From: Aquabacter sp. L1I39 | Lineage (GTDB): Bacteria; Pseudomonadota; Alphaproteobacteria; Rhizobiales; Xanthobacteraceae | Length of the DNA stretch: 64,000 nt | Reading direction: 5' to 3' | NCBI RefSeq assembly: GCF_017742835.1 | Contig: NZ_CP072392.1 | Location: forward strand, 4,115,695-4,179,694 | Part shown: one piece after another, positions 9,302 to 18,575 of the stretch | Numbering within the stretch: position 1 is the first letter of the stretch | Layout: the number at the start of each line of letters is the position of its first letter | Program-made: the position numbers and the translations under genes | Notes under the pieces: generated by a model | The model's database searches: none | What the model was told of the DNA's origin: nothing | What the model saw: only the letters and a program-made list of their open reading frames with translations

Positions 9302-9756
9302 AAGTGGACAATATGGTGCGCACCCTGCGGGTGCTTTTGCGCGCCAATACCATCATCGCCGACATCTATCTGCGCAATGCCCTCGCACGGGCGGGCATCT
9401 ATGCCTTTGCCGGCCTGATCGCCGCGTTCGGCCTGCTGATGCTGGGCATCGGCCTGTTCTTCGCGCTCGAACAGCTCTGGGGGCCGGTCTGGGCCGCCGT
9501 GGCGGTGGGCGGCGGCAATGTGGTGCTCGCCCTCATCCTCGCCCTGGTCGCCGCGCAGGTGAAGCCGGGCCGCGATCTGGAATTGGCCAATGAGATCAAC
9601 CAGTCGGCCATGGACGCGCTCACGGTGGAACTCAAGAGCATCGAGCAGGACGTGCGCGGCATCACCAATATCGTGCGCAATCCGCTGGATTCGGCGCTGT
9701 CCGGCATGCTGGTGCCGGTTCTGGGAATGGTGCTGAAGGCGCTGCGGGGCAAATAG
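9298..9756 (+). CDS. Holin-X/YqjE-like two-helix membrane protein
   Basis: The 152-residue protein has two adjacent hydrophobic helices (residues ~32-56 and 63-88), then an amphipathic helical tail, the layout of the holin-superfamily III/YqjE group. Despite the family name it is not evidence of a phage, and such proteins are common envelope proteins encoded next to DUF883 genes. The ATG overlaps the upstream stop codon. The function is unknown and probably concerns the inner membrane in stationary phase or stress. Confidence 0.7.
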   Translation: MKVDNMVRTLRVLLRANTIIADIYLRNALARAGIYAFAGLIAAFGLLMLGIGLFFALEQLWGPVWAAVAVGGGNVVLALILALVAAQVKPGRDLELANEINQSAMDALTVELKSIEQDVRGITNIVRNPLDSALSGMLVPVLGMVLKALRGK

Positions 9757-9779
9757 TGCCGAAAAACCGGGCGCCTGGA

Positions 9780-9813
9780 GTGGTGCAGCGTTTCGGGTGG
9801 TGCAGCGTTTCGG
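9780..9813. repeat. Perfect 17-bp tandem duplication
   Basis: GTGGTGCAGCGTTTCGG occurs at 9780-9796 and again immediately at 9797-9813. It lies just after the holin-like gene and downstream of holC, in a 139-nt gap that is otherwise featureless. Confidence 0.85.
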
Positions 9814-9895
9814 CGACGCGCCGCAGCGCTCTATCTCTGTGTTTTAACGCGTTTTTTGCGAGACGCGGTTCCCGCTTCGTCTGGAACTGTGCGGG

Positions 9896-10345
9896 TCAGG
9901 CCTTGCGCACCCAGCGGCCGTTCTCGTCCTGCTGCCAATAGGTCAGGGTGTGCCCGGCCGCTTTTGCCGTCCGCCATTTGTCGCGGGCGGCGGCGACCGC
10001 ATCGTCGTCCCGTCCGTCGAACATGTGCACCACCCGCACATAGGCCGTGGCGTCCTCGATCCCTGCGCCATCCACCAGGAAGCGCACTTGCGCCCCGTTG
10101 GGATTGGCTGTTCCGAGGGCGATCAGCACCGGCTGGCGCTCCGGCTGGGGCTGCGCATCTGTTCCATGGGGCAGGAAGGACGCGTCGTCATAGGTCCAAA
10201 GATGGGCATCCAGCGCGTCGCGCCGTTCCGGCGAGCTGCATTGAACGACGCAGCGCCAGCCTCGCTCCAGGCTCTTCTCCAGAAGCAGGGGGAGGGCGTC
10301 CTCCAGCCGGCGCCGCTCCAGATGGTAGAAAAGCACTTCCGTCAC
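9896..10345 (-). CDS. holC: DNA polymerase III chi subunit
   Basis: The 149-residue protein matches HolC: the start EVLFYHLERRRLEDALPLLLEKSLERGWR, then ALDAHLWTYDDASFLPHG and the C-terminal AVAAARDKWRTAKAAGHTLTYWQQ. Chi links the clamp loader to single-strand DNA-binding protein. The family begins at this point, so I chose a GTG start at 10345, with GGGA about 7 nt upstream. The open frame runs further but with no family similarity. It is the last gene of the run dapE - hydrolase - holC. Confidence 0.9.
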   Translation of the reverse strand: MTEVLFYHLERRRLEDALPLLLEKSLERGWRCVVQCSSPERRDALDAHLWTYDDASFLPHGTDAQPQPERQPVLIALGTANPNGAQVRFLVDGAGIEDATAYVRVVHMFDGRDDDAVAAARDKWRTAKAAGHTLTYWQQDENGRWVRKA

Positions 10346-10376
10346 GTGCGATCCCAATTCTTGGCCCGGCGCCAGC

Positions 10377-11150
10377 TTATACAAGCCCGTCCAGCACATC
10401 CACGAGCCGCGCCAGGTCCTCCTCGCGCGACAGGCGATGGTCGCCATCCTTCACCAGGGTGAAGACCACGTCGTCCTCCGCGAGGCAGGTGACGAGGCGC
10501 ATGGCATGCTGCCACGGCACGTCCTCGTCCCGCGCCCCCTGGAGGATGCGCACCGGGCAGCCCACCGCGAAGGGGGCACCCAGAATAGAGTGGCGGCGGC
10601 CGTCTTCGATCAAAGCGCGGGTGATCACATAGGGCTCCTCGCTATAGGCGGAGGGGCGGGCATAGCGGCCGGTGGCCAGAATCTCGTCCTTCACCTCCTG
10701 CGGGAAGCGCGCCCACATGAGGTCCTCGGTGAAGTCCGGCGCGGGGGCGATGAGCACCAGGGCTTTCAGTCGCGCCGCTGCCGCGCCACCCTGCGCGGCC
10801 AAGGCGCGGGCCAGCAGCAGGGTGATCCAGCCGCCCATGGACGAGCCCACCAGGATCTGCGGGCCGGTGGTGGCGCGCTCGAACACGGCCTTGGCATCCG
10901 CCAGCCAGTCCGAGATGGTGCCATCCTCGAACTTGCCCCCCGAGGCGCCGTGGCCGGAATAGTCGAACCGCACATAAGCGCGCCCGCGCTCCGCCGCCCA
11001 ATGGGCCAGCGCCTGCGCCTTGCTGCCGGTCATGTCGGACTTGAAGCCGCCCAGCCACATCACCCCCGGCCCCTGGCCGGGAATGGCGCGCACCGCGATG
11101 CGGCGGCCGGCAACATCCAGATGGGTTTCCCTTTCGGCTCCCGGGGTCAT
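10377..11150 (-). CDS. Alpha/beta hydrolase (ABHD10-like)
   Basis: The 257-residue hydrolase has FDYSGHGASGG, the nucleophile elbow VGSSMGGW (Ser104), an acid in GARDEDVPW and the catalytic His in KDGDHRLSR. This pattern resembles ABHD10-type thioesterases, and the substrate here is unknown. It lies 13 nt after dapE and 31 nt before holC on the same strand, so the three are probably one transcript. No export signal is seen. Confidence 0.85.
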   Translation of the reverse strand: MTPGAERETHLDVAGRRIAVRAIPGQGPGVMWLGGFKSDMTGSKAQALAHWAAERGRAYVRFDYSGHGASGGKFEDGTISDWLADAKAVFERATTGPQILVGSSMGGWITLLLARALAAQGGAAAARLKALVLIAPAPDFTEDLMWARFPQEVKDEILATGRYARPSAYSEEPYVITRALIEDGRRHSILGAPFAVGCPVRILQGARDEDVPWQHAMRLVTCLAEDDVVFTLVKDGDHRLSREEDLARLVDVLDGLV

Positions 11151-11163
11151 GGGCGTCTCCGGC

Positions 11164-12351
11164 TCAGGCGAGGGTTGCGAAATAGCGGTCGATGATGCGG
11201 GCGTAGATCTCCGCCAGCGCCGCGAGGTCGGCCACCGGGGTCACCTCGTCCACCGCATGCATGGTCTTGCCCACGAGGCCGAATTCCACCACCGGGCAAA
11301 TGTCCTTGATGAAGCGGGCATCGGATGTGCCGCCGGAGGTGGAAAGCTCGGGGGTGCGGCCGGTGACCTCGGCGATGGCGCTGCTCACCAACTCCACGAA
11401 CGGGCCCGGCGCGGTGAGGAAGCTCTCGCTGCCACCCGCGCGTATCTCAAGGCTGTAGGCGATGCCCTCGCCCACTTCGGCGAGGCGGCGGCGAAGCTCC
11501 GCCTCCAGGCTGGCGAGGCTGTAGGTGTCGTTGAAACGCACATTGAAGCGCGCGGTGGCTTCGGCCGGAATGACGTTGAAGGCCGGATTGCCCACGTCGA
11601 TGGACACCACTTCCAGGTTGGAGGGCTGGAAGTGCGCGGTCCCGGCATCGAGCGGGGTGGCCAGCAGCGCGCCGACGAGGCGCACCAGCTTGGGGATTGG
11701 ATTGTCAGCGAGATGCGGATAGGCCGCATGGCCCTGCCGGCCGGTGACGGTGATAACCCCCGACAGCGAGCCGCGCCGGCCGATCTTCACCGCATCGCCC
11801 AGCGCCTGCGGATTGGTGGGCTCGCCCAGCACGCAATGGTCGATGCGCTCGCCCCGCGCCTTCAGCCACTCCACCACCTTGATGGTGCCGTCGAGGGCCG
11901 GGCCTTCCTCGTCGCCGGTGATGAGGAAGGACAGGCAGCCTTGGGCAGGCCGGCCATGGGTGAGCGCGGCGGCAAGCGCCGCGCCCACGCCGCCCTTCAT
12001 GTCCACCGCGCCGCGCCCATAGAGCTGGCCGTCCACCACCTCGCCGGAAAATGGCCCGTGCCGCCAGTGGGCGGCATCGCCAGGCGGCACCACGTCCACG
12101 TGGCCGGCGAAGCACAGGTTGGGGCCGGCCTCGCCGATGCGTGCATAGAGGTTGGCGATGGCGGGGCCGCCCGTGTCGAAGGTCAGGCGCTCCACCTTGT
12201 AGCCGGCTGCTTCCAGAGCCTTGGCCACCACCTCCACCGCCGCGCCCGAATGGGGTGTCACGGAGGGCGTGCGCAGAAGCGTCTGCGTCAGGGCGAGGGC
12301 GTCGCCGGCCAGGGTGTCTTTGCTCTTGACGGGGGCGGTGGGGCTGCTCAT
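11164..12351 (-). CDS. dapE: Succinyl-diaminopimelate desuccinylase
   Basis: The 395-residue M20 metallopeptidase cleaves N-succinyl-LL-diaminopimelate to LL-diaminopimelate and succinate, in lysine and peptidoglycan synthesis. Two-zinc ligands and catalytic residues are visible: [11 protein letters not shown] (His84), [28 protein letters not shown] and the C-terminal [19 protein letters not shown] is also DapE-typical. The ATG at 12351 matches the usual length. The open frame extends upstream into non-conserved sequence. Confidence 0.95.
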   Translation of the reverse strand: MSSPTAPVKSKDTLAGDALALTQTLLRTPSVTPHSGAAVEVVAKALEAAGYKVERLTFDTGGPAIANLYARIGEAGPNLCFAGHVDVVPPGDAAHWRHGPFSGEVVDGQLYGRGAVDMKGGVGAALAAALTHGRPAQGCLSFLITGDEEGPALDGTIKVVEWLKARGERIDHCVLGEPTNPQALGDAVKIGRRGSLSGVITVTGRQGHAAYPHLADNPIPKLVRLVGALLATPLDAGTAHFQPSNLEVVSIDVGNPAFNVIPAEATARFNVRFNDTYSLASLEAELRRRLAEVGEGIAYSLEIRAGGSESFLTAPGPFVELVSSAIAEVTGRTPELSTSGGTSDARFIKDICPVVEFGLVGKTMHAVDEVTPVADLAALAEIYARIIDRYFATLA

Positions 12352-12482
12352 GGAAGGGCGCGTTCCGTGACGAATTGGCGCCGTTTTAGTGTGCTTTCGC
12401 GCCGGAGGGAAATGGTCCCCCGGAAGCGCTGCCTTGGATGCGCCCCGTTTGAAGGCTTGGAAGGCCGGCAGGAGGACGTTGC

Positions 12483-15149
12483 ATGATCGGTTTGTTCGCG
12501 CGCCGCGCCGGCCCTGTCCGGGGGGCGCTCGCGGGGTTGGCCTTTGCCGTGGCCTTTGCCTTGACCTTGGTTCTGGTGGCCGCTCCCGCCCCTTGGGCGC
12601 GGGCGCAGACCCCCGCGCCGGTGCAGGCTCAGACCCAGGCGCCCGCCGCCACCGGCACGCCAGCGCCCGCACCGAACGGCTCCGCTCCTGCCGCCGCAGC
12701 CCCGACGCCTGCGCCCGTTCCCATCGACCCGGTGGCTCAGACGGCGCGCGAGAAGGCCGATTCGCTGCGGGTTGCCCTCGACAGCATCGAGGCGGCGCTG
12801 CGGGTGGAGGGCCTGCGCGCCAACGACCTGGACGATCTGCGCGCGCGCCTCGACCCGGTGCGCAAGGACGTCCAGCGCCTCGCCGACGATCTCTCGCCCC
12901 GTCTCAACAATGCCAAGACCCGGCTTGCCGAACTCGGCCCGGTGCCCAAGGACGGCGCGCCGCCGGAGGATGCCACCGTCACCGCCGACCGCGCGCAATT
13001 GCAGGCGCTCAACGCGCAGCTGGATGCGGCGCTCAAGCAGAATCGGGCGCTGGCCGCCCGCGCCGACCAGGTGTCCGACACCATTGCCAGCCGCCGACGC
13101 ATCCTGTTCGCCGGCCAGCTGTTCGACCGCTCCGCGAGCGTTCTCGATCCGCGCCTGTGGAGCGATGCCGCCTCCGCGCTGACGGTGGAGTGGCGCTCGC
13201 TCAACTATCTGGTGACTGACTGGCTGGGCTATGCTCGCCAGCGCCAGGAGGGGCCGATGGTGGCCGCCATTGCGGGCGGGGCACTGGCCATTTTCCTCGC
13301 GGTCTATCTGATCGGCCGCAAGCTGAGGGCGCGGCTGCGCCGCCCTCCGCCGGCGGATGGCGAGGCCTATCACCGGCTGCGCGCGGCGCGCGAGGCCTTG
13401 AAGATCGCCCTCTTCAACGCCGTCATCACGCCCGCGGCCACCATCGGCGCCTATGCCTTCCTGACCGGCTTCGACCTGGTGCCGCCGCGGGTGGGCGAGG
13501 TGCTGAACGGGCTTGTGGTGGCGGTGTGCATCCAGTCCATCGCCATGGCGATGGCACGGGCCGTGTTGGCGCCCTCCGAACCTTGGCGCCGCCTGCCGCC
13601 CATCTCCGACCAGATTGCCCGCGTCACCTATCGCTACTTCTCCTGGACGGTCTGGACGCTCTCCATCGCCGTCTTCCTGAACGGGCTCCACCGCTCGCTG
13701 TTCGCCCCGGTGACGCTGACGGTGACCACCAGCGCCATCATGTCCCTGCTCATCGCCATCTTCATCGCCCGGGGCCTCGTCGCCCTGGCGCGGGTGACGC
13801 CCGATGACGAGAATGAGGACGTCTCCGCCAAGCCCGATCCGGCCGCCAACGCCCCCTCCGGATCCACCGTGCGGCCTTGGGTGCGGTTCCTGGTCTGGCT
13901 GGTGCTGGCAGTCCTGCTGGGCGCGCTGGTGGCCGGCTATGTCTCCTTCGCCGCCTTCATCGCCGCCCGCCTGGTCCTGGCCATGGCGGTGTTCGGCCTC
14001 GTCTATTTGTTCTTCGCGCTGGTGGATTCCTTCCTGTCCACCATCCGGCCGGACACCCACCAGGCGAAGGTGTTCGCAAAGACCTTGGGCCTCGGCACCA
14101 CCAAGCTGGAGCTCATCGGCATCCTGCTCGGCGCCCTCTTGAAGATCACGGCGGTGGTGCTGGGGCTGATGCTGGTGGTGGGCAGCTGGGGCGCCTCCAG
14201 CGCCGATGTGCTGGACACCATCGAGCGGGTGTCGTTCGGTGTACGCATCGGCAACACCACCATCACGCTTTGGAACGTGCTCTATGCGGTGATCCTGCTG
14301 CTGGCGGGCGTGGTCATCGCCCGGACCGTGCAGCGCTGGATGTCGAGCCAGGTGCTGCCGCGCCTGGGGCTGGAGCCGAGCCTGCAGAGCTCCATCTCCA
14401 CCGTCATCGGCTATGTGGGCACCATCCTCGCCATCGCCATCGCCATGAGCGAGATCGGGCTCAATCTCGAAAACATCGCTCTCGTGGCCGGCGCGCTCTC
14501 AGTGGGTATCGGCTTTGGCCTTCAGTCCATCGTGTCCAACTTCGTCTCCGGCCTGATCCTTCTGGCCGAGCGGCCAATCCGGGTGGGCGACACCATCAAT
14601 GTGAAGGGCGAGGAGGGCTATGTCCGCCGCATCAGCGTGCGGTCGACGGAGATCGAGACCTTCGAGCGGTCCACGGTCATTGTGCCCAATTCCGATCTCA
14701 TCACCGGGATGGTGAAGAACTTCACCCATTCCAACACGACGGGCCGGGTGATCGTCTCCATCAACGCCACCTATGATGCGGACGTGGACGAGGTGCGCGA
14801 TATCCTGGTGGCCTGCGCCTGCGATCATCCGCAGGTGCTCCAGACGCCGCCGCCCCGTGTCTTCCTGTCCAAGTTCGTGGATGCGGGCATCGTGTTCGAA
14901 CTGCGCTGCGTGGTGGCGAATGTGGATTATGCGCTGACCGTGAAGTCGGACCTGCATTTCTCTATCCTGACGCGATTCCGCAAGGCGGGCATCGGCATGG
15001 CCTGTCAGCCATGGGCCTCGTTGGCGCGGGCGTCCACCTCCATGGTGCCGCCCCCCGCGCGGCCTGAGCCGCCGCCGCCCACCACCGAGGACCTGGACCT
15101 GCCTCCCGCCAAGGGCGGATCGGACGCAGGCGCGAAAGACGGGCGCTAA
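12483..15149 (+). CDS. Large mechanosensitive channel, MscS family with DUF3772-type N-terminus
   Basis: The 888-residue channel has a signal peptide (1-43), an Ala/Pro-rich linker (~44-85), a periplasmic helical/coiled-coil region (~90-230) and about ten membrane helices. The MscS pore and beta domain lie at ~650-830: [20 protein letters not shown] is the pore-lining helix, followed by [13 protein letters not shown] and [11 protein letters not shown]. The C-terminus is a disordered proline-rich tail. It should release solutes on hypo-osmotic shock, like the large MscK/MscM channels. It lies divergent to dapE. Confidence 0.9.
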   Translation: MIGLFARRAGPVRGALAGLAFAVAFALTLVLVAAPAPWARAQTPAPVQAQTQAPAATGTPAPAPNGSAPAAAAPTPAPVPIDPVAQTAREKADSLRVALDSIEAALRVEGLRANDLDDLRARLDPVRKDVQRLADDLSPRLNNAKTRLAELGPVPKDGAPPEDATVTADRAQLQALNAQLDAALKQNRALAARADQVSDTIASRRRILFAGQLFDRSASVLDPRLWSDAASALTVEWRSLNYLVTDWLGYARQRQEGPMVAAIAGGALAIFLAVYLIGRKLRARLRRPPPADGEAYHRLRAAREALKIALFNAVITPAATIGAYAFLTGFDLVPPRVGEVLNGLVVAVCIQSIAMAMARAVLAPSEPWRRLPPISDQIARVTYRYFSWTVWTLSIAVFLNGLHRSLFAPVTLTVTTSAIMSLLIAIFIARGLVALARVTPDDENEDVSAKPDPAANAPSGSTVRPWVRFLVWLVLAVLLGALVAGYVSFAAFIAARLVLAMAVFGLVYLFFALVDSFLSTIRPDTHQAKVFAKTLGLGTTKLELIGILLGALLKITAVVLGLMLVVGSWGASSADVLDTIERVSFGVRIGNTTITLWNVLYAVILLLAGVVIARTVQRWMSSQVLPRLGLEPSLQSSISTVIGYVGTILAIAIAMSEIGLNLENIALVAGALSVGIGFGLQSIVSNFVSGLILLAERPIRVGDTINVKGEEGYVRRISVRSTEIETFERSTVIVPNSDLITGMVKNFTHSNTTGRVIVSINATYDADVDEVRDILVACACDHPQVLQTPPPRVFLSKFVDAGIVFELRCVVANVDYALTVKSDLHFSILTRFRKAGIGMACQPWASLARASTSMVPPPARPEPPPPTTEDLDLPPAKGGSDAGAKDGR

Positions 15150-15210
15150 CGCTTCCTCAACCAAGCCGGCTTCACATGGCGGCACGTTCTTTTCTCTCGC
15201 GGAGGCCGCC

Positions 15211-15738
15211 ATGCGGTTCGCGCCCTTCTTCGTGCTCTTCTCGCTCGGCCTTTCGCTCGGCCTTGCGGGTTGCAGCTCTGTGCCCACGGAAGACGCCAAG
15301 CCGGCCTTCTATGACAATCTCGCCAAGACCGGCCAGCCGGTGAATCCGGAGGCCGCCGCGGCGCTTCTGAATTCCTATCGCGCCACCAAGGGCCTGTCTC
15401 AGGTCACCATCGATCCGACCTTGACCCGCATCGCGCAGGACCAGGCCAATGCCATGGCCGCGGCCGACACCCTCTCCCACGAGGTGGGCGGGCGCACCTT
15501 CGTCACCCGCGTGAAGGCGGCAGGCTATTCTCCCGCCATCGCGGTGGAGAATGTGGGCGCCGGTTATCACACCCTCGCCGAGGCCTTTTCCGGTTGGCGC
15601 GACTCCCCACCCCACAACAAGAACATGCTGACCCCCGGCGTGACCCGCATGGGCATCGCCACCGCCTTCGCACCCAAGTCCAAGTACAAGGTCTATTGGG
15701 CGCTGGTGCTGGCACAGCCGGACGAGAAGTCCCGCTGA
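15211..15738 (+). CDS. CAP/SCP-domain lipoprotein
   Basis: The 175-residue product begins with a signal peptide and lipobox GLAGC (Cys21). The rest is a CAP (cysteine-rich secretory/PR-1-like) domain with the conserved residues in TLSHEVGG, AVENVGAG and SGWRDSPPHNKNML. Bacterial CAP proteins are extracytoplasmic with largely unknown roles. It follows the channel gene by 61 nt on the same strand. Confidence 0.87.
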   Translation: MRFAPFFVLFSLGLSLGLAGCSSVPTEDAKPAFYDNLAKTGQPVNPEAAAALLNSYRATKGLSQVTIDPTLTRIAQDQANAMAAADTLSHEVGGRTFVTRVKAAGYSPAIAVENVGAGYHTLAEAFSGWRDSPPHNKNMLTPGVTRMGIATAFAPKSKYKVYWALVLAQPDEKSR

Positions 15739-15885
15739 TGTCCGCCGGTGCGGCCGGGGGCTGCACCGGTGCTCGGCACCGCAAAAAGCGGTTACCTTCA
15801 TCTCGCACCCGCGAAATGGTGTGGACGGGCGCGCGCGCGCGATCTAGCTTGTTTCCTGCCTAAGCTTTAAGCAGGACGTGCCGGA

Positions 15886-17502
15886 TTGCTTCTCACCGCG
15901 TTTCCCGCCTCGGACCCTTATGAGCGGATGCGCGCCGCGTTCCGCTGGCAGATCCCCGCCCGCTACAACATGGCCGTCCATGCCTGCGACGGCTGGGCGG
16001 CGCGCGAGCCGGAGCGGCCCGCGCTGCTGGTGAAGGGGCGAGGCGGCTTTTCCCCGCTCAGCTACGCCATCCTGGCGGCGCGTTCCAATGCGCTCGCCCG
16101 CGCGCTTGCAGCCCGCGGGATCGGGGCCGGAGATCGGGTGGGCATCCTGGCGCCGCAATGCCCGCAGGTGCTCATCAGCCATTTCGCGCTCTACAAGCTC
16201 GGTGCCATCGCCGTGCCGCTGGCGGCCGTGTTCGGCCCCGATGCCATTGCCTACCGCCTCACCGATTCCGGCGCCAAGGGACTGATCGCGGACGCTGCCG
16301 GCTTTGCCAAGATGTCGGCGGGTCTTGATGGGCTTTCCGTGCGCATCTGCATGGATGGGGCGGGCGGCGGGCTCGAAGGCTTCGACGATCTGGTGGCCGG
16401 GGAGAGCCCCGCGCCGTTCGACATCACCACCGGTCCCGACGATCCGGCGCTGATGATCTACACCTCCGGCACCACGGGCCAGCCCAAGGGGGCGCTCCAT
16501 GCCCATCGCGTGCTGATTCCCCACGTCACCGGCCAGGTCTTCACCCATGACGATCTGCCCCAGCCGGGCGATCGCATGTGGACGCCGTCCGATTGGGCGT
16601 GGGCGGGCGGGCTGCTCAATACCGTGCTGCCGGCTCTCGCTCATGGGGTGCCGGTGGTGGTGCAGCCGCCCGGCAAGTTCGATCCCGAAGCCGCCTTCGC
16701 TCTGCTGGCGGAGACCGAGGTGCGCAACGTCTTCATTCCCCCCACTGCTCTCAAGATGATGCGCGCCGTGGCGCGGCCCCGCGAGCGGTTCGGCTTTGCG
16801 CTGCGCACCGTCGGCTCGGCCGGCGAGGCGCTGGGCGCAGAAACCTTCGCCTGGGGGCGGGAGGCGCTGGGCGTGCCGGTGAACGAATTCTACGGCCAGA
16901 CCGAATGCAATTACGTCATCGGCTCCAGCGCCCGCTTGGGCGTCGCGCGCGCGGGTGCCACGGGCAAGGCCATTCCCGGCCATGACGTGGCCGTGCTGCG
17001 CGAGGACGGCAGCCTGGCGGATGTGGATGAGATGGGCCAGATCGCCGTGCGCACGCCCGATCCGTCCCTCTTCCTGTGCTATTGGAACCGCCCGGAGGCC
17101 ACCGCCGACAAGTTTCAGGGGGCCTGGATGCTCACGGGCGACCTCGCCCGGCGGGACGGAGACGGCTTCATCCATTTTCTCGGACGCGATGACGATGTCA
17201 TCACGTCGGCGGGCTATCGCATCGGCCCGAGCGAAATCGAGGATTGCCTGCTTCGGCATCCGAGCGTCGCGCTGGCGGCGGTGGTGGGCAAGCCCGACCC
17301 CGTGCGCACGGAGATCGTGAAGGCGTTCATTGTGCTGGTGCCGGGGGCGGTGGCGAGCGACGCACTGGTGGCGGAGTTGCAAGCCTTGGTGCGGGGTTCG
17401 CTGGCCGGCTACGAATATCCGCGCGAGGTCGCCTTTGTGGACGAATTGCCGCTGACCACCACCGGCAAGGTCATCCGCCGGCAGTTGCGGGACCGGGGCT
17501 GA
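15886..17502 (+). CDS. AMP-dependent acyl-CoA synthetase, medium-chain type
   Basis: The 538-residue adenylate-forming enzyme makes acyl-CoA from a carboxylate, ATP and CoA. The P-loop-like MIYTSGTTGQPKGALH (~190-205), EFYGQTECNY, MLTGDLARRDGDGF and the C-terminal TTTGKVIRRQL with the adenylation Lys are all present. It resembles medium-chain (ACSM-like) and acetyl-CoA synthetases, and the exact acid is uncertain. An in-frame TAA at 15868 limits the start. TTG at 15886 has AGGA nearby, and the first ATG is 14 codons later. Confidence 0.88.
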   Translation: MLLTAFPASDPYERMRAAFRWQIPARYNMAVHACDGWAAREPERPALLVKGRGGFSPLSYAILAARSNALARALAARGIGAGDRVGILAPQCPQVLISHFALYKLGAIAVPLAAVFGPDAIAYRLTDSGAKGLIADAAGFAKMSAGLDGLSVRICMDGAGGGLEGFDDLVAGESPAPFDITTGPDDPALMIYTSGTTGQPKGALHAHRVLIPHVTGQVFTHDDLPQPGDRMWTPSDWAWAGGLLNTVLPALAHGVPVVVQPPGKFDPEAAFALLAETEVRNVFIPPTALKMMRAVARPRERFGFALRTVGSAGEALGAETFAWGREALGVPVNEFYGQTECNYVIGSSARLGVARAGATGKAIPGHDVAVLREDGSLADVDEMGQIAVRTPDPSLFLCYWNRPEATADKFQGAWMLTGDLARRDGDGFIHFLGRDDDVITSAGYRIGPSEIEDCLLRHPSVALAAVVGKPDPVRTEIVKAFIVLVPGAVASDALVAELQALVRGSLAGYEYPREVAFVDELPLTTTGKVIRRQLRDRG

Positions 17503-17508
17503 GCGGGA

Positions 17509-18099
17509 TCAGAGCGAGGCGGTTGCCGAATTCAGGCGCGGCTGCCAGACCGGCATGCGGGCAATGAGCATCCGGTAGGGGCCCAGGAACAGAGCGATCA
17601 TGGCCAGCTTCACCCCATAGTCGCACAAGGCCCAGTTCTGCCAGGGCAGATCCGTGCCGGCGAAGGCCAGGGAGAAGAAGAGGACCGTATCCACCGCGCT
17701 CGACACGAAGCCGGACATGAGCGGGGGTAGCCACCAGGCGCGCCGACGCAGCCGGTCGAACACCGCCACGTCCAGCAGTTGCGCGCACAGGAACGCCGTG
17801 CCCGAGGCGAAGGCGATGCGCGGGCTTGCAAAGGCGACGGACAGAAGCACCGCCAGGGCAAAGCCCACATAGACCACGCGCCGCGTGCGGCTGGGGCCCA
17901 GCCGGCGGTTGGTCAAATCGTTCACCAGGAAGGTGACGGGATAGGTGAAGGCGCCATAGGTCAGGTAATCCGCAAGGCCGAACGGCTCGAACGGAAACTG
18001 CACGAGAATATTGGCGGCCAGAACCGCCGTGCACATGCAGAAAACCGCGAGCGCGAACGCCCGCGGTTCAGAACCTTTGGCGAAGATCAGACCCGACAC
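17509..18099 (-). CDS. Queuosine-precursor transporter, YhhQ/VUT1 family
   Basis: The 196-residue protein has about six membrane helices and the family signature DYLTYGAFTYPVTFLVNDLTNRRLG, here shown only by its central residues YPVTFLVNDLTNR. YhhQ imports queuosine precursors (preQ0/preQ1) for tRNA modification. It starts 5 nt after the rpmB stop, so both should share one mRNA. It converges with the acyl-CoA synthetase gene 6 nt away. Confidence 0.88.
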   Translation of the reverse strand: MSGLIFAKGSEPRAFALAVFCMCTAVLAANILVQFPFEPFGLADYLTYGAFTYPVTFLVNDLTNRRLGPSRTRRVVYVGFALAVLLSVAFASPRIAFASGTAFLCAQLLDVAVFDRLRRRAWWLPPLMSGFVSSAVDTVLFFSLAFAGTDLPWQNWALCDYGVKLAMIALFLGPYRMLIARMPVWQPRLNSATASL

Positions 18100-18104
18100 G
18101 CCGT

Positions 18105-18404
18105 TCAGGCCGCGGTTGCAGCCTCAGCCTGGGCCTTGGCGATCTGGCGCTTCAGCTCGAGCGCGAGGGGAGAAAGCTCCTCGGCGCGGGCCTTCTTGAG
18201 GAAGGCGTCGAGGCCGCCGCGGTGATCCACGCTCTTGAGCGCATTGGCGCTGATGCGCATGCGCACGGAACGGTTCAACGTCTCGCTCTGGAGCGTCACG
18301 TTGCACAGGTTCGGCAGGAACCGGCGCTTGGTCTTGCGGTTCGAGTGGCTCACGAGGTGGCCGGTCAGAACCGCCTTGCCGGTCAGGTCACACCGCCGGG
18401 ACAT
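18105..18404 (-). CDS. rpmB: 50S ribosomal protein L28
   Basis: The 99-residue basic protein has the L28 features [33 protein letters not shown] and [13 protein letters not shown], with an Ala-rich C-terminal extension usual in alphaproteobacteria. It is a large-subunit protein. A strong promoter lies 92-120 nt upstream. It is not followed by rpmG as in many bacteria but by the queuosine-precursor transporter gene. Confidence 0.96.
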   Translation of the reverse strand: MSRRCDLTGKAVLTGHLVSHSNRKTKRRFLPNLCNVTLQSETLNRSVRMRISANALKSVDHRGGLDAFLKKARAEELSPLALELKRQIAKAQAEAATAA

Positions 18405-18447
18405 GGCAGAAGTCCTTCAAATTCGTTGCGCGAAGACGAGGGTGTCC

Positions 18448-18463
18448 AGGGCCGCAAGGCCCT
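18448..18463 (-). promoter_or_regulatory. Hairpin in the rpmB leader
   Basis: AGGGCC and GGCCCT pair around a 4-nt loop, between the promoter and the rpmB start. It could be an autoregulatory or stability element, but no known r-protein leader is recognised. Confidence 0.4.
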
Positions 18464-18495
18464 TCGTCGCCCACCCGTCTGATCGGGAAGGCGCT

Positions 18496-18524
18496 CGTAT
18501 AAGCGGCTAAGAGGTTATCGTCAA
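18496..18524 (-). promoter_or_regulatory. Promoter of rpmB - transporter operon
   Basis: On the minus strand TTGACG (18524-18519) and TATACG (18501-18496) are separated by exactly 17 nt, an excellent housekeeping sigma-70 match. Transcription would begin near 18489, giving a leader of about 85 nt. Confidence 0.75.
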
Positions 18525-18575
18525 GGTGCGCGCGCCGCTTGCGTGCGGCGGCGCGCTCCCCGTCATCGGTTCGTC

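Noticed and set aside
9298-9756. Holin-like gene as a sign of a prophage
   Set aside because: No lysin, capsid, tail or integrase gene is nearby. This family is a normal chromosomal neighbour of DUF883 genes.
12348-14060. 570-codon minus-strand open frame opposite the MscS-type channel
   Set aside because: Its composition is Gly/Arg/His-rich and typical of an antisense frame. The plus-strand channel has clear family motifs.
15767-15781. CGGTGC/GCACCG hairpin after the CAP lipoprotein gene as a terminator
   Set aside because: The stem is only 6 bp and is followed by an A run, not a T run, on the plus strand.
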